Positions 42,575 to 51,286 of a stretch of 64,000 nt of DNA are shown here, piece by piece. Within the stretch, counting starts at the first letter, position 1. The number at the start of each line of letters is the position of its first letter. The stretch spans positions 39,196-103,195 of the forward strand of contig NZ_JAKSYC010000067.1 in assembly GCF_022829585.1 (NCBI RefSeq). The letters are read 5' to 3'. The position numbers and the translations under genes are program-made. The notes below the pieces were generated by a model. It worked only from the letters and a program-made list of their open reading frames with translations. It was not told where the DNA came from and did no database searches. This stretch comes from Methylobacterium sp. J-026. GTDB lineage: Bacteria; Pseudomonadota; Alphaproteobacteria; Rhizobiales; Beijerinckiaceae.

Positions 42575-44551
42575 TTACGGCTGCGGCGCAGCCGTGCGGG
42601 CGCGCTGCACGAACCGGTCGCCATCCTCCCGCAGCAGCAGGCGGTCGGCCACCAGACCATCGACGGCCTGCGCGATCGCCTCCGCGTAGGTGGAGGGGTT
42701 CGGATAGCGCTCGGCCAGGGCGGGCCGCGGATCGCCCGTGGCCTCGCGCTCGGCCCGCGTCGCCGCGAAGGGCAGCAGGCTGCCCTCGCGGTCGCACAAC
42801 TCGCCCGCCGGGAACGGCTCGGCATAGAGGTTCCAGCCGGTATGGGTGCCGTGGGGCACGGCCACGTCGGGCAGGCGGATGCCGGCGACGTCCTGCCCGT
42901 CCGCATCGACCTTCGGCACCAGCGGCCGGTATTGCGGTCCCGACTCTGGGTGCGGATCGACATAGGTCGCGAAGCGGGCGATGCCGTTGACGGCCGTCGC
43001 GATGGCGAGACCCGGGACATAGGGGAAACCGGTGGCGGCCGGCTCGACCAGGGTCCCGTCCGACAGGCGCGGGACCCGGCTCGGCGGCGGCGCCCGGCCG
43101 TCGCGGACCCAGTCCTCCAGATCGACCAGCAGGGCGCGCAGGGCCGGACCGGGATTGAGCGTGTTCCGCGGGTTGGCGCAGGGGCCCCTGTCGGAGACGA
43201 GGTCGGAGCGGCCGTAATGGAAGCCCCCCGCGATCAGGTAGGCACGGGCCGTGTCCGGCAGGTCGAGGTCGACCCGGCCGAGGGGATCGGTGGTCAGCAG
43301 CGAGGCGCCCTTTTGCCAGTACTCGGTCCCGGTGTTGACCTCCATCCACAGCGGGTCGAACCCGTCGTCGCGCAGGAGCGCGCCGTTCCGGCCGGTGACC
43401 GGGTCGTGCAGGGTGGCGGCCGAGAACGGGAAGGCGTTCTCCGGGTAGAGATGGTCCTCGTGTTGGGTGTTGGTGCGCGAAGGCTGGGCGAAGCGGGCGT
43501 TCAGGAACACGCCGCCGATCCCGGAGATGTGGGCCAACACCCCGTCGAACACACGGGCGCCGGCCTCGTCCCGGTTGAAGCCGTCATGGACGAAGTCGCG
43601 CAGGAACCGGCCGCTCTGCGAGATGCCCAGGGCCACGGCACGTTGTACGCCCCCGCCGGCCGGATTGTCTGCGGAGCCCCCGCGCAGGAAGGCGACCACG
43701 TCCCGGGTGGCGGCGAAACCGAGACCCAGCACCTTGGGGCCGACGGCCTCGTAGGTGAACTGGTAGAGCGAGCCGGGCTGCGGCTTCGTGCCTGCGGGCA
43801 GCAGCCTGAGCTGGCGCGGCCCCGCGAACGCCCAGGCCGCCCGCGGCACCGGCAGGGGCGCGTCGGCCTCGCGGCGGCGGACGGTCAGCGTGGCCCCGGG
43901 CTGATCGGTCCCGGCGGCCTCGAACGTGAGGTAGAACGGCGCCTCCGTGGGCCCGCGCGTCCCGCTGACGAGCTCGTCCCGCACGGTCCCGGTGATCGGC
44001 TTGCCGTCCCGAAGGGCCACCGGCACGTCGATCGCCATGCCGCCGTTCTGGCGCAGGGCGTCCGCCTCCCAGCCGGACCAGACGATCGTGTCGCCGCGGT
44101 TGAGCACCAGGGCGGTGCCCGCGTCCCGCGCCGTGCGCGGGTCGTTGACCGCCTGTCCGGCCTGCGCAGGCGCGTCGAGCACCCAGTTGAACAGGAACTT
44201 CCGGCCGCGGTTCAGCACCTCGTAGAGAAGCGTGCCGCTGCCGCGTGCCGGATCCTTCGGGCGCAGGATGAACAGGTCCGTTCGGTACGCCACGAGGCCA
44301 CGGGCGTTGCGGGGCGCCAACGCGATATCTGCGATGCCGGCATTGGCCGGGTCCGCCGGGTCGATCTCGCCGCGGGCGAATCCGATCACCCGCTCGTAGG
44401 GGCCGGCCTGGCCGAAGCCCGCGCCGTCCGCGAAGGGTTCGACCGCGGTGATGTCGATGCCGACGATCCGGGCGGAGGCCGGCGCCACGGCCGGGGGCAG
44501 AAGACCCAGCGCGACGGCGCAGGCACACAGGCGCACGGAGCGGACGCGCAT
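42575..44551 (-). CDS. Large exported alpha/beta-hydrolase domain protein
   Basis: A 658-residue protein with a signal peptide (residues 1-27). It belongs to the family annotated as alpha/beta hydrolase domain-containing protein. The likely nucleophile is the serine of LGISQSGRFLRD; the late PHGTHTGWNLYAEPFP segment may supply the catalytic histidine. N-terminal blades (EPFADGAGFGQAGPYERVIG) are typical of this family. It probably acts on an ester in the periplasm; no substrate is established. GGAGGT precedes the ATG. It is 135 bp upstream of the PQQ dehydrogenase gene on the same strand. Confidence 0.78.
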   Translation of the reverse strand: MRVRSVRLCACAVALGLLPPAVAPASARIVGIDITAVEPFADGAGFGQAGPYERVIGFARGEIDPADPANAGIADIALAPRNARGLVAYRTDLFILRPKDPARGSGTLLYEVLNRGRKFLFNWVLDAPAQAGQAVNDPRTARDAGTALVLNRGDTIVWSGWEADALRQNGGMAIDVPVALRDGKPITGTVRDELVSGTRGPTEAPFYLTFEAAGTDQPGATLTVRRREADAPLPVPRAAWAFAGPRQLRLLPAGTKPQPGSLYQFTYEAVGPKVLGLGFAATRDVVAFLRGGSADNPAGGGVQRAVALGISQSGRFLRDFVHDGFNRDEAGARVFDGVLAHISGIGGVFLNARFAQPSRTNTQHEDHLYPENAFPFSAATLHDPVTGRNGALLRDDGFDPLWMEVNTGTEYWQKGASLLTTDPLGRVDLDLPDTARAYLIAGGFHYGRSDLVSDRGPCANPRNTLNPGPALRALLVDLEDWVRDGRAPPPSRVPRLSDGTLVEPAATGFPYVPGLAIATAVNGIARFATYVDPHPESGPQYRPLVPKVDADGQDVAGIRLPDVAVPHGTHTGWNLYAEPFPAGELCDREGSLLPFAATRAEREATGDPRPALAERYPNPSTYAEAIAQAVDGLVADRLLLREDGDRFVQRARTAAPQP

Positions 44552-44852
44552 CGCAGGACCTCCCGAATTGTCCCCTGCGCGTCGGCCGTCCGGCCGCGGC
44601 AGATGTCTTGGTTGCGTCTGAGCGCTGCATGTCGACAGCATCCCTGAGACCGGTATTTCACGTCTGCGTCGAGGAGAGAACCGGGACGACCCGGGTGCGG
44701 CCCCGGATTCGTTCCGCGCGCTCACCTTGCGTTTTGGCGAACGATCTCCGAAAACGCCCCCCGTCCGGGAAGCTTAGGCTTGGCCGGGGTGCCGGCCGTC
44801 CGCCGGAGCCCGGCCGACGCAGCGTTCCGATCCGGTTCGGGGACACGCATCG
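44552..44852. other. Divergent intergenic region
   Basis: The 301-bp gap between two divergent genes should contain both promoters. No operator or clear promoter pair stands out and no gene is seen. Confidence 0.45.
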
Positions 44853-45506
44853 ATGATCGATTACGCGCAGGCGCGGCGGATGATGGTCGACTGCCAGTTG
44901 CGGACCTTCGACGTGAACGACAATTCGGTGCTCGACGCGTTCGACACCGTGGCGCGCGAGACCTTCGTGCCCAAGGGGCGCGAGCCCTTCGCCTATATCG
45001 ACCAGACTCTGCAGATCGGCGGGGCGGGCGCCGAGGCCCGCTGCATGCCGGCGCCGATGGTGCTCGCCCGGATGATCCAGGCCCTGCGCATCCGCCCGGG
45101 CGTCGCCGCCCTCGACGTCGCCAGCGGCTACGGCTACGCGGCGGCCATCATGGCGCAGCTCGGCGCGAAGGTCACGGCGCTCGAATCGGTTCCGGACCTC
45201 GCCGCGGCGGCGCGCGCCCAGCTGGGCAGTGCCGCCGAGGTGATCGAGGGTCCGATCGAATCGGGCGCGCCGAAGCAGGCGCCCTTCGACGCGATCCTGA
45301 TCAACGGCCGCGTCGAGGTCCGGCCGCAGGCGCTGCTGGAACAGCTTAAGGACGACGGCCGGCTGGTCTGCGTGATGGGACCGCACCGGAACGCGAAGGT
45401 GACGGTGTTCGTCCGCGCCGGCGACGCCTTTGGGGGGCGCCCGCTGTTCGATGCGTCGCTGCCCGGCCTCGACGCCTTCGCGGCGGAAGCCGGGTTCGCG
45501 TTCTAG
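44853..45506 (+). CDS. Protein-L-isoaspartate O-methyltransferase family protein
   Basis: A 217-residue Rossmann-fold methyltransferase. It starts MIDYAQARRMMVDCQLRT and has YIDQTLQIGG and the SAM-binding LDVASGYGYAAAIMAQLG (normally E-x-G-x-G-x-G-Y; here D-V-A-S-G-Y-G-Y). This alphaproteobacterial Pcm-like subgroup often precedes tolC; here the next gene is convergent. Repair of isoaspartyl residues is the family role, but the altered motif leaves activity uncertain. Confidence 0.83.
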   Translation: MIDYAQARRMMVDCQLRTFDVNDNSVLDAFDTVARETFVPKGREPFAYIDQTLQIGGAGAEARCMPAPMVLARMIQALRIRPGVAALDVASGYGYAAAIMAQLGAKVTALESVPDLAAAARAQLGSAAEVIEGPIESGAPKQAPFDAILINGRVEVRPQALLEQLKDDGRLVCVMGPHRNAKVTVFVRAGDAFGGRPLFDASLPGLDAFAAEAGFAF

Positions 45507-45522
45507 CGCGCCCGAGGCGGGT

Positions 45523-47004
45523 TCAGCCCAGCCGGTAGTCCGCCATGCGGGCGCGCCGGGCGCTCCGGCGGTAGGCCATCACGGAATCCGGCCAGAGGGT
45601 CGCATTGCGCCCCTGCGCGTCGAGATACCAGCTGCGGCAGCCGCCGGCCTGCCAGATGCTGTCGGCGAGCCGCGCGCGGATCCGATCGAGGAAGCGGGCC
45701 TGCGCCTCCGGGCGGACCTCGACGGCCCGGGTCCCGCGGCGCAGGGCCCCGAGGCAGTCGAGCACGTGCTGGACCTGAACCTCGATCATCGCCACGACCG
45801 AGTTGTGGCCGAGGCCCGTATTGGGCCCGAGCAGCATGAAGTAGTTGGGGAACCCGGCGACCGTGATTCCCTGGTAGGCCCCCATGCCCCCGGCCCAGGC
45901 GTCCGCCAGGCGCAGGCCGTCGCGGCCGACGAGGTTCATCCGCGTGAAGGTCGCGGTGACGTCGAAGCCGGTGGCGTAGACGATCGCGTCGAGGTCGTGA
46001 GTCCGGCCGTCCTGCGTGGTCACCCCGCCCGGCGTGATCCGCGCGATGCTTCCGGTCTCCAGGGTGACGTTCGGGCGCTGGAGCGCCGGGTAGTACGTGT
46101 CGGAGATCAGCACGCGCTTGCAGCCGAGCCGGTAGTTCGGCGTGAGGCGGCGCCGCAACTCCGGATCCGGGACCGCCTTGGCGAGGTGCCGCCGCGCCAG
46201 GGCCTCGGCCTGACCGGTGAGCTTCGAGACCTTGGTGAAGCCCAGGAGCGCGCGCACCTCGTGCAGCCAGAACAGCCGGGCCCGTTCGAGCCGCCGGGCG
46301 AGGGGTAGGCGCCGGTACCGGGCCTTGATGCGCTCCGCGATGGCGTGGTCGTTCTTGGGCATGATCCAGGGCGGCGTGCGCTGGAACAGGGTCAGCTGGC
46401 CGGCGACCTCGGCGAGTTCCGGCACGACCTGGATCGCGCTCGCCCCCGTGCCGATCACGCCGACGCGCTTGCCGGCGAGGCTTACGGCATGGTCCCACGC
46501 TGCCGTGTGGAAGGCCGGCCCGGCGAAGGCGTCGCGGCCGGGGATGTCAGGATAGGCCGGATGGTGCAGGCCGCCCATCCCGGAGACGATCGCCCGCGCG
46601 GTGATCGGGCCGCGATCGGTCTCCACGTGCCAGAGGGCGCGCGCCTCGTCCCAGGTCGCGCCCTGAAAGGCGGTGCCGAGCTGGATCAGCGGCATCAGCC
46701 CGTGGCGCTCCGCCGTCTCCCGGAGATAGGCCAGGATCTCCGCCTGCGGCGCATACATCCGGCTCCAATCCGCCTTCGGGGCGAAGGACAGGGAGTAGAG
46801 ATGCGAGGGCACATCGCAGGCCGCCCCCGGATAGGTGTTGTCGTGCCACGTGCCGCCGATTCCGTCGCCCTTCTCGATCACCCGGAATGGCCCGATCCCC
46901 GCCTGCCGGCACCGGATCGCCATCGCGAGCCCGGAGAAGCCGGCCCCGACGATGAGCACCGCCAGGGGTTCGGAGCGCGCGGCGGCGTCTGAAGCTTCAA
47001 TCAT
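45523..47004 (-). CDS. Baeyer-Villiger flavin monooxygenase
   Basis: A 493-residue FAD/NADPH enzyme. The FAD-binding GAGFSG is at residues 20-25, the NADPH site GTGASA at 185-190, and between them lies FAGPAFHTAAW (160-170), an exact F-x-G-x3-H-x3-W Baeyer-Villiger fingerprint. Such enzymes turn ketones into esters or lactones. It is the last gene of an operon with an SDR, which could make the ketone from an alcohol, and an HSL-type esterase, which could cleave the ester. The start at MIEASDAAARSEPLAVLIVGAG is chosen by homology. Confidence 0.92.
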   Translation of the reverse strand: MIEASDAAARSEPLAVLIVGAGFSGLAMAIRCRQAGIGPFRVIEKGDGIGGTWHDNTYPGAACDVPSHLYSLSFAPKADWSRMYAPQAEILAYLRETAERHGLMPLIQLGTAFQGATWDEARALWHVETDRGPITARAIVSGMGGLHHPAYPDIPGRDAFAGPAFHTAAWDHAVSLAGKRVGVIGTGASAIQVVPELAEVAGQLTLFQRTPPWIMPKNDHAIAERIKARYRRLPLARRLERARLFWLHEVRALLGFTKVSKLTGQAEALARRHLAKAVPDPELRRRLTPNYRLGCKRVLISDTYYPALQRPNVTLETGSIARITPGGVTTQDGRTHDLDAIVYATGFDVTATFTRMNLVGRDGLRLADAWAGGMGAYQGITVAGFPNYFMLLGPNTGLGHNSVVAMIEVQVQHVLDCLGALRRGTRAVEVRPEAQARFLDRIRARLADSIWQAGGCRSWYLDAQGRNATLWPDSVMAYRRSARRARMADYRLG

Positions 47005-47027
47005 CGCGCGGGGCTCCCGGGGGTGGC

Positions 47028-47903
47028 CTAGGGGGTGTGCGCCTTCAGGAAGGCGGCAGCCTCGTCGAGGGAGGTGCGCGCCTCCGGCAGCATGTTGGCC
47101 GCGAACTGCCAGGCGTGGGACACGACGGGGAAGACCTTCAGCTCCGCCGCGACGCCGGCTGCCCGGGCTCGCTCCGCCATGCGGACGGAATCGTCGCGCA
47201 GCACCTCGCGGTCGCCCACGTGGAACAGGAGCGGCGGGAAGCCGGTGGGATCGCCGAGGAGCGGCGAGATCCGCGGGTCGGCCGGATCGGCGCGGCCGAG
47301 ATACATCTGCCGGATCGTGGCGAGCGCCTTCGGGTCGAACATGGCGTCGCGCCACGCATTCGTCACCCGCGAACCGTCCTCGGAGACGAAGTCCGTGGCC
47401 GGGGAGAACAGGGCGGCGGCCCAGGGCATCGGCAGGTTCCGGGCGCGGGCCTCGCCCATCAGCACCAGGGCGAGATTGCCGCCGGCCGATTCGCCCGCCA
47501 CGCAGGCCGTTTCCTCGGCGCTGAATGCCGCCCAGACGGCCATGACGTCCTCGACCGCGGCCGGAAACGGGTGCTCCGGCGCGAGGCGGTAATCCGGGAC
47601 GAAGATCGTGAAGCCGCGGCTCGCCAGGGCGCCTGTCACGGGCCGGTGCGTGCGCGGCGAGCAGGCGATGAAGCCGCCGCCGTGGATGTACAGCATCCGG
47701 CGCCCGGGTCCGGACTTCGGCCGGACCCACTCGCCGCGCACGCCGCCGACGCTGCCCGCCTCGTAGGTCACGCCCTTGGGATCCGGGAAGGCCTGGGCCT
47801 CGAAGATGCGGCGGAAGTCGGCAGCGTCCCGGGCCCGGGCGAGGGGACCGCGGACCCGGCTGCGGATCATGTAGGCGCCGATATAGGCGCGCAGGCTCGC
47901 CAT
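47028..47903 (-). CDS. HSL-type alpha/beta hydrolase (esterase)
   Basis: A 291-residue esterase of the hormone-sensitive lipase family. The oxyanion-hole HGGGF is at residues 74-78, the nucleophile is in GESAGGN, the acid in HVGDREVLRDD and the histidine in VSHAWQF. It starts 1 base after the SDR stop codon and ends 23 bases before the monooxygenase gene. It would hydrolyse the ester produced by the Baeyer-Villiger step. Confidence 0.9.
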   Translation of the reverse strand: MASLRAYIGAYMIRSRVRGPLARARDAADFRRIFEAQAFPDPKGVTYEAGSVGGVRGEWVRPKSGPGRRMLYIHGGGFIACSPRTHRPVTGALASRGFTIFVPDYRLAPEHPFPAAVEDVMAVWAAFSAEETACVAGESAGGNLALVLMGEARARNLPMPWAAALFSPATDFVSEDGSRVTNAWRDAMFDPKALATIRQMYLGRADPADPRISPLLGDPTGFPPLLFHVGDREVLRDDSVRMAERARAAGVAAELKVFPVVSHAWQFAANMLPEARTSLDEAAAFLKAHTP

Positions 47904-47904
47904 C

Positions 47905-48756
47905 TCAGAGCGTCCCCCCGGACAGTCGCACGATCGTCTTCCAGTAGCCCACCGGCATCAGCCGCTGGATCAGAGCCGCGTTCCGGGCATCCTTGCCGAT
48001 CACGATCCGCGGCGCCCGGGTCTCGATCCCGCGGATGATCGCGGCCGCCGCCGTCGCGGGGTCGAGGGTTAGGAGCTTGCCGAAGGCCGCGCGGGCCTCC
48101 TCGTCCTCCACCGCCGCGCGCTTGGCCGCCTCGGGGTCGGTGGGCGGGCGCCGGCCGCGGGCGTTGCGCGAGATGGCGGTGGCAACGCCCCCCGGATGAA
48201 CCACGGTCACCCCGAGCCCGCTGCCGGCATATTCATGCCGCAGGGCCTCGGAGAAGCCGCGGACGGCGAACTTGCTGGTGCAGTAGGCGACCTGACCCGG
48301 CGGCGCGATCAGGCCGAACAGGCTCGACAGGTTGACGACCTGCGCCGCCGGCCGGGCGCACAGCATCGGCAGGAAGGCGTGGCACATCCGCACGACCGCG
48401 CGCAAGTTGATGTCCATGAGCCACTCGAAATCCTCGAGATGCGTCTCGTCGAACCGGCCCCCGAGGGCGACGCCGGCATTGTTGATCAGGAGGTCGAGAT
48501 GTCCGAACCGCGCCCCGGCCCAGTCCGGCAGCGCGCGGATCGCCTCCGCGTCCGCGAGATCGACGACCCGGGTCTCCACCGCGGTCCCGCGGTCGCGGAT
48601 CCGACCGGCGATGTCCTCGAGCCCGACCGGATCGCGGTCCACCAGCAGGAGGCTGCATCCCTTGGCGGCGAGCCCGGTCGCCAGGGCGGCCCCGATGCCG
48701 CTCGCGGCACCGGTGACGAGGGCGACGGCACCGGCGAGTCGAAATGTCTGAGCCAA
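47905..48756 (-). CDS. Short-chain dehydrogenase/reductase
   Basis: A 283-residue classical SDR: TGAASGIG nucleotide-binding loop, NNAG, catalytic Ser in VVNLSSLFG and YCTSK (Y-x3-K). The C-terminal part (PRIVIGKDARNAALIQRLMP) is typical of SDRs found beside Baeyer-Villiger monooxygenases. It is the first gene of the leftward operon and begins 102 bp from the divergent TetR gene, with the palindromic operator between them. Confidence 0.9.
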   Translation of the reverse strand: MAQTFRLAGAVALVTGAASGIGAALATGLAAKGCSLLLVDRDPVGLEDIAGRIRDRGTAVETRVVDLADAEAIRALPDWAGARFGHLDLLINNAGVALGGRFDETHLEDFEWLMDINLRAVVRMCHAFLPMLCARPAAQVVNLSSLFGLIAPPGQVAYCTSKFAVRGFSEALRHEYAGSGLGVTVVHPGGVATAISRNARGRRPPTDPEAAKRAAVEDEEARAAFGKLLTLDPATAAAAIIRGIETRAPRIVIGKDARNAALIQRLMPVGYWKTIVRLSGGTL

Positions 48757-48822
48757 ACGTCGCCTCCCGCCGCGCCGCTTCGTCCGCGCTTCCCTTCAGG
48801 GATAGCCCTCGCCTCCACGACT

Positions 48823-48844
48823 GTCTAGGGTGTACACCCTAGAC
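48823..48844. promoter_or_regulatory. Perfect 22-bp palindromic operator
   Basis: The half-site GTCTAGGGTGT is followed directly by its exact reverse complement with no spacer. It lies 14 bases before the TetR start codon and 66 bases upstream of the SDR start, where a TetR dimer would control both genes. A palindrome this long and perfect is very unlikely by chance. Confidence 0.85.
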
Positions 48845-48858
48845 CAGGGTCGGAGACG

Positions 48859-49506
48859 ATGGCGCGGGGCCGGAGCCGGGGATTGCAGGAGAGCGAACGG
48901 GCTGCCGATGGGCGGCTCCTAAGCACCCGCGACCGGATCCTGGCGGTCAGCCTCGACCTGTTCAACGCCCGGGGGCTCGGCCGGGTGACCACGGCCGAGA
49001 TCGCCGCCGCCGCGGGGATCCGGGAGGGGAACCTCCAGTATCATTTTCCGCGGAAATCCGGCCTGGTCGAGGCGCTGTTCGCAGCCTTCGAGGCGGAGGC
49101 CGTGGCGGTAGCCGGGGGGATGCCGGCCGATGCCGGGGCGCCGGAGGCGCTGCTCGCCTACCAGCGGGCTTGGTTCGACCTGATCTGGCGCTACCGCTGC
49201 ATCTACCGCGACGGAATCGCCATGGTGGAGATCGCCCCCGCCCTGCGCCCGCGCGTCCACGCCCTTCGCGCGCGGACGCAGGCCCTGGCCCGGGGCGTCT
49301 TCGAGGCGGCCGTGCGGGCGGGGCGGCTTCGGATCGACCCGGAGGGCCTCGGGCGGCTCATCGACAACGCCTGGATCGTCTCCGGCCATTGGATGAGCCA
49401 CCGCCTCCAGGGTGGTACCGCGCTGACCGAGGCGGATCTCGACTGGGGGTTCGCGCAGGTGCGTGACCTGTTCGCGCCGTATCTGGTCGCGCGGCGCCCG
49501 GTGTGA
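48859..49506 (+). CDS. TetR-family repressor of the BVMO operon
   Basis: A 215-residue regulator. The N-terminal helix-turn-helix (about residues 22-68) reads TRDRILAVSLDLFNARG, then VTTAEIAAAAGIREGNLQYHFPRKSGLVEAL. The C-terminal helical part would bind a ligand, plausibly a substrate or product of the divergent SDR-hydrolase-monooxygenase operon. Divergent placement with a perfect palindrome in the gap is the classic layout for autorepression plus operon repression. Confidence 0.9.
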   Translation: MARGRSRGLQESERAADGRLLSTRDRILAVSLDLFNARGLGRVTTAEIAAAAGIREGNLQYHFPRKSGLVEALFAAFEAEAVAVAGGMPADAGAPEALLAYQRAWFDLIWRYRCIYRDGIAMVEIAPALRPRVHALRARTQALARGVFEAAVRAGRLRIDPEGLGRLIDNAWIVSGHWMSHRLQGGTALTEADLDWGFAQVRDLFAPYLVARRPV

Positions 49507-49563
49507 TGGGGACTGGCCCGAACCTTCCATGGGCCCCCGTCAAGCGCGAACCCGAAAGCCGCG

Positions 49564-50811
49564 ATGCTCGACCGTCTCACCCATGCCGGCCTCAGCCTGT
49601 TGCTGCTGCTCGCCGTCGCGGTTCTGTTCTCCACGAATCGACGGGCGATCCGCCCCCGGGTCGTCCTGACTGCGCTCGCGCTTCAGGTGGGGCTCGGGGC
49701 CCTGGTCCTGTTCCTGCCGGCCGGGCAGGCGGCGCTGACGGCGGCGGCCGCCGTCGTCGCCACCGTGCTCGCCTACGGCGACCGCGGCACCGCGTTCCTG
49801 TTCGGGGGCCTCGTCGAGCCGAAGATGTTCGAACTGTTCGGCGGCTCGGGCTTCATCCTGGCCCTGCGGGTGCTGCCACAGATCCTGTACGTGTCGGCGC
49901 TGATCGCGGTGCTCTACCACCTCGGCCTGATGCAGGCGCTCGCCCGGGGCCTCGGGGCGGTGCTGCGCCGGATCCTCGGCACCGCGCCGATCGAATCCTT
50001 CGCCGCGGTCATCACCATCGCCATCGGCCAGAGCGAGATCGCGGTGGCCCTGCGCCCGTTCCTCGCAATCCTGACCGGCGCCGAGCTGTTCGCCGTGATG
50101 GCGAGCGGCGCCTCGTCCACCGCGGGTTCGATCCTGGCCGGTTACGCGGCGCTCGGCGTCCCGATGACCTACCTGCTCGCCGCCTCCGTGATGGCGATCC
50201 CCGGCGGCCTGCTCTACGCCAAGATCCTGGTGCCCTCTACGGAGCCGACCCGGATCACCACCACCCAGGTGGAGTTCGGCGAGACCCGGGCGGCCAATGT
50301 CATCGAAGCGGCTGCCGACGGCACGCAGAAGGGCTTGGCGGTCGCGGTCTCGGTCGGGGCCATGCTGATCGCCTTCGTCGGGCTGATCGCCCTGGCGGAC
50401 GGCCTGTTCGGCACGATCGGCGGGCTGGTGGGTTATCCCGCCGCCTCGATCGAGGGCGTGCTCGGCTGGGCGCTCGCCCCGCTGGCCTGGCTGCTCGGCG
50501 CGCCGTGGGAGCACGCGACCCTGGTCGGCGGGGCCATCGGCCAGAAGCTCGCCTTCAACGAGTTCTTCGCCTACGCCAACCTGTCGCCGATCCTGACCGG
50601 CGGAACCCTCGACCCGCGTACGCAGGCGATCGTCTGCTTCGCCCTGTGCGGGTTCGCGAATTTCGCGTCGATCGCGATCCAGCTCGCGAGCTTCTCGAGC
50701 CTCGTCCCGGAGCGGCGCTCCGAGGTCGCCCGCTACGGGCTAAGGGCGATCCTGGCGGGGACGCTGTCGAATCTCACCAGCGCGGCGATTGCCGGCCTGT
50801 TCGTGGGGTGA
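49564..50811 (+). CDS. Concentrative nucleoside transporter (NupC/CNT family)
   Basis: A 415-residue multi-spanning permease. Family motifs are FLFGGLVEPKMFELFGGSGF, IGQSEIAVALRPFL (the Q-S/T-E substrate motif) and KLAFNEFFAYANLSPIL (N-E-F-x-A-Y). It would import nucleosides using a cation gradient. No nucleoside catabolic genes are adjacent. A perfect 10-bp inverted repeat (GCCGAAGCAG ... CTGCTTCGGC) shortly after the stop may help end its transcript. Confidence 0.9.
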   Translation: MLDRLTHAGLSLLLLLAVAVLFSTNRRAIRPRVVLTALALQVGLGALVLFLPAGQAALTAAAAVVATVLAYGDRGTAFLFGGLVEPKMFELFGGSGFILALRVLPQILYVSALIAVLYHLGLMQALARGLGAVLRRILGTAPIESFAAVITIAIGQSEIAVALRPFLAILTGAELFAVMASGASSTAGSILAGYAALGVPMTYLLAASVMAIPGGLLYAKILVPSTEPTRITTTQVEFGETRAANVIEAAADGTQKGLAVAVSVGAMLIAFVGLIALADGLFGTIGGLVGYPAASIEGVLGWALAPLAWLLGAPWEHATLVGGAIGQKLAFNEFFAYANLSPILTGGTLDPRTQAIVCFALCGFANFASIAIQLASFSSLVPERRSEVARYGLRAILAGTLSNLTSAAIAGLFVG

Positions 50812-50914
50812 GCGCGCTTATCGTGTCCACGCCGTCGCTGTGACCGCCCCGCCGAAGCAGCGATACGGAGGGTCCGAATGCTCCACTGCTTCGGCGGCGC
50901 TCGGAACGCCGCAC

Positions 50915-50950
50915 AAACGAAAAGCGCCGCTTCGGATGAAGCGGCGCCCA
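50915..50950 (-). terminator. Terminator of the pqqA pair
   Basis: Perfect 10-bp stem GCGCCGCTTC / GAAGCGGCGC (50924-50947) with a 4-base loop. On the minus strand it is followed by TTTTCGTTT. It lies 18 bases after the stop of the distal pqqA, so transcription of the pqqA genes ends here and does not reach other pqq genes. Confidence 0.82.
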
Positions 50951-50967
50951 TACAGATCGTCGACGTC

Positions 50968-51057
50968 TTAGTTGAAGGTGTCGATCTCAGCCGACTCGTA
51001 GCTGGTGACTTCCATGCCGACGCAAACTTCGGACACGATCGGGGCAGACCAAGCCAT
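50968..51057 (-). CDS. pqqA: PqqA precursor peptide, copy 2
   Basis: A 29-residue peptide, MAWSAPIVSEVCVGMEVTSY followed by ESAEIDTFN. The E-V-T-S-Y motif holds Glu16 and Tyr20, the two residues that PqqE cross-links and that become pyrroloquinoline quinone. A strong ribosome site (AGGAGG) precedes the ATG. The peptide is identical to that of the neighbouring copy; the two genes differ at two synonymous positions. No pqqBCDE follows, as a terminator and an opposing transporter gene come next. Confidence 0.93.
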   Translation of the reverse strand: MAWSAPIVSEVCVGMEVTSYESAEIDTFN

Positions 51058-51138
51058 GATTTCCTCCTGATGAACTTCGGGTGATTGTCTAGGAGACCAC
51101 GAAGGGCAGGGCGCTGGGCGCTCCGGCCCCCGCACGTC

Positions 51139-51228
51139 TTAGTTGAAGGTGTCGATCTCGGCCGACTCGTAGCTGGTGACTTCCATGCCGACGCAGACTT
51201 CGGACACGATCGGGGCAGACCAAGCCAT
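51139..51228 (-). CDS. pqqA: PqqA precursor peptide, copy 1 (promoter-proximal)
   Basis: A 29-residue PQQ precursor with Glu16 and Tyr20 in E-V-T-S-Y, identical in sequence to copy 2, which starts 81 bases downstream. AGGAG lies 8 bases before the ATG, and a promoter-like pair lies at 51257-51286. PqqA is consumed stoichiometrically, so extra gene copies would raise precursor supply. The gene is too short for most ORF calls. Confidence 0.93.
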   Translation of the reverse strand: MAWSAPIVSEVCVGMEVTSYESAEIDTFN

Positions 51229-51256
51229 GGCGTTTCTCCTCGCTGTTGGTGAGCGG

Positions 51257-51286
51257 TATATAGCCGATATCTTGGACGCAATACAA
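51257..51286 (-). promoter_or_regulatory. Predicted pqqA promoter
   Basis: On the minus strand TTGTAT (51281-51286) and TATATA (51257-51262) are separated by 18 bases. The transcript would begin near 51250, giving a leader of about 20 bases before the first pqqA. Confidence 0.5.
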
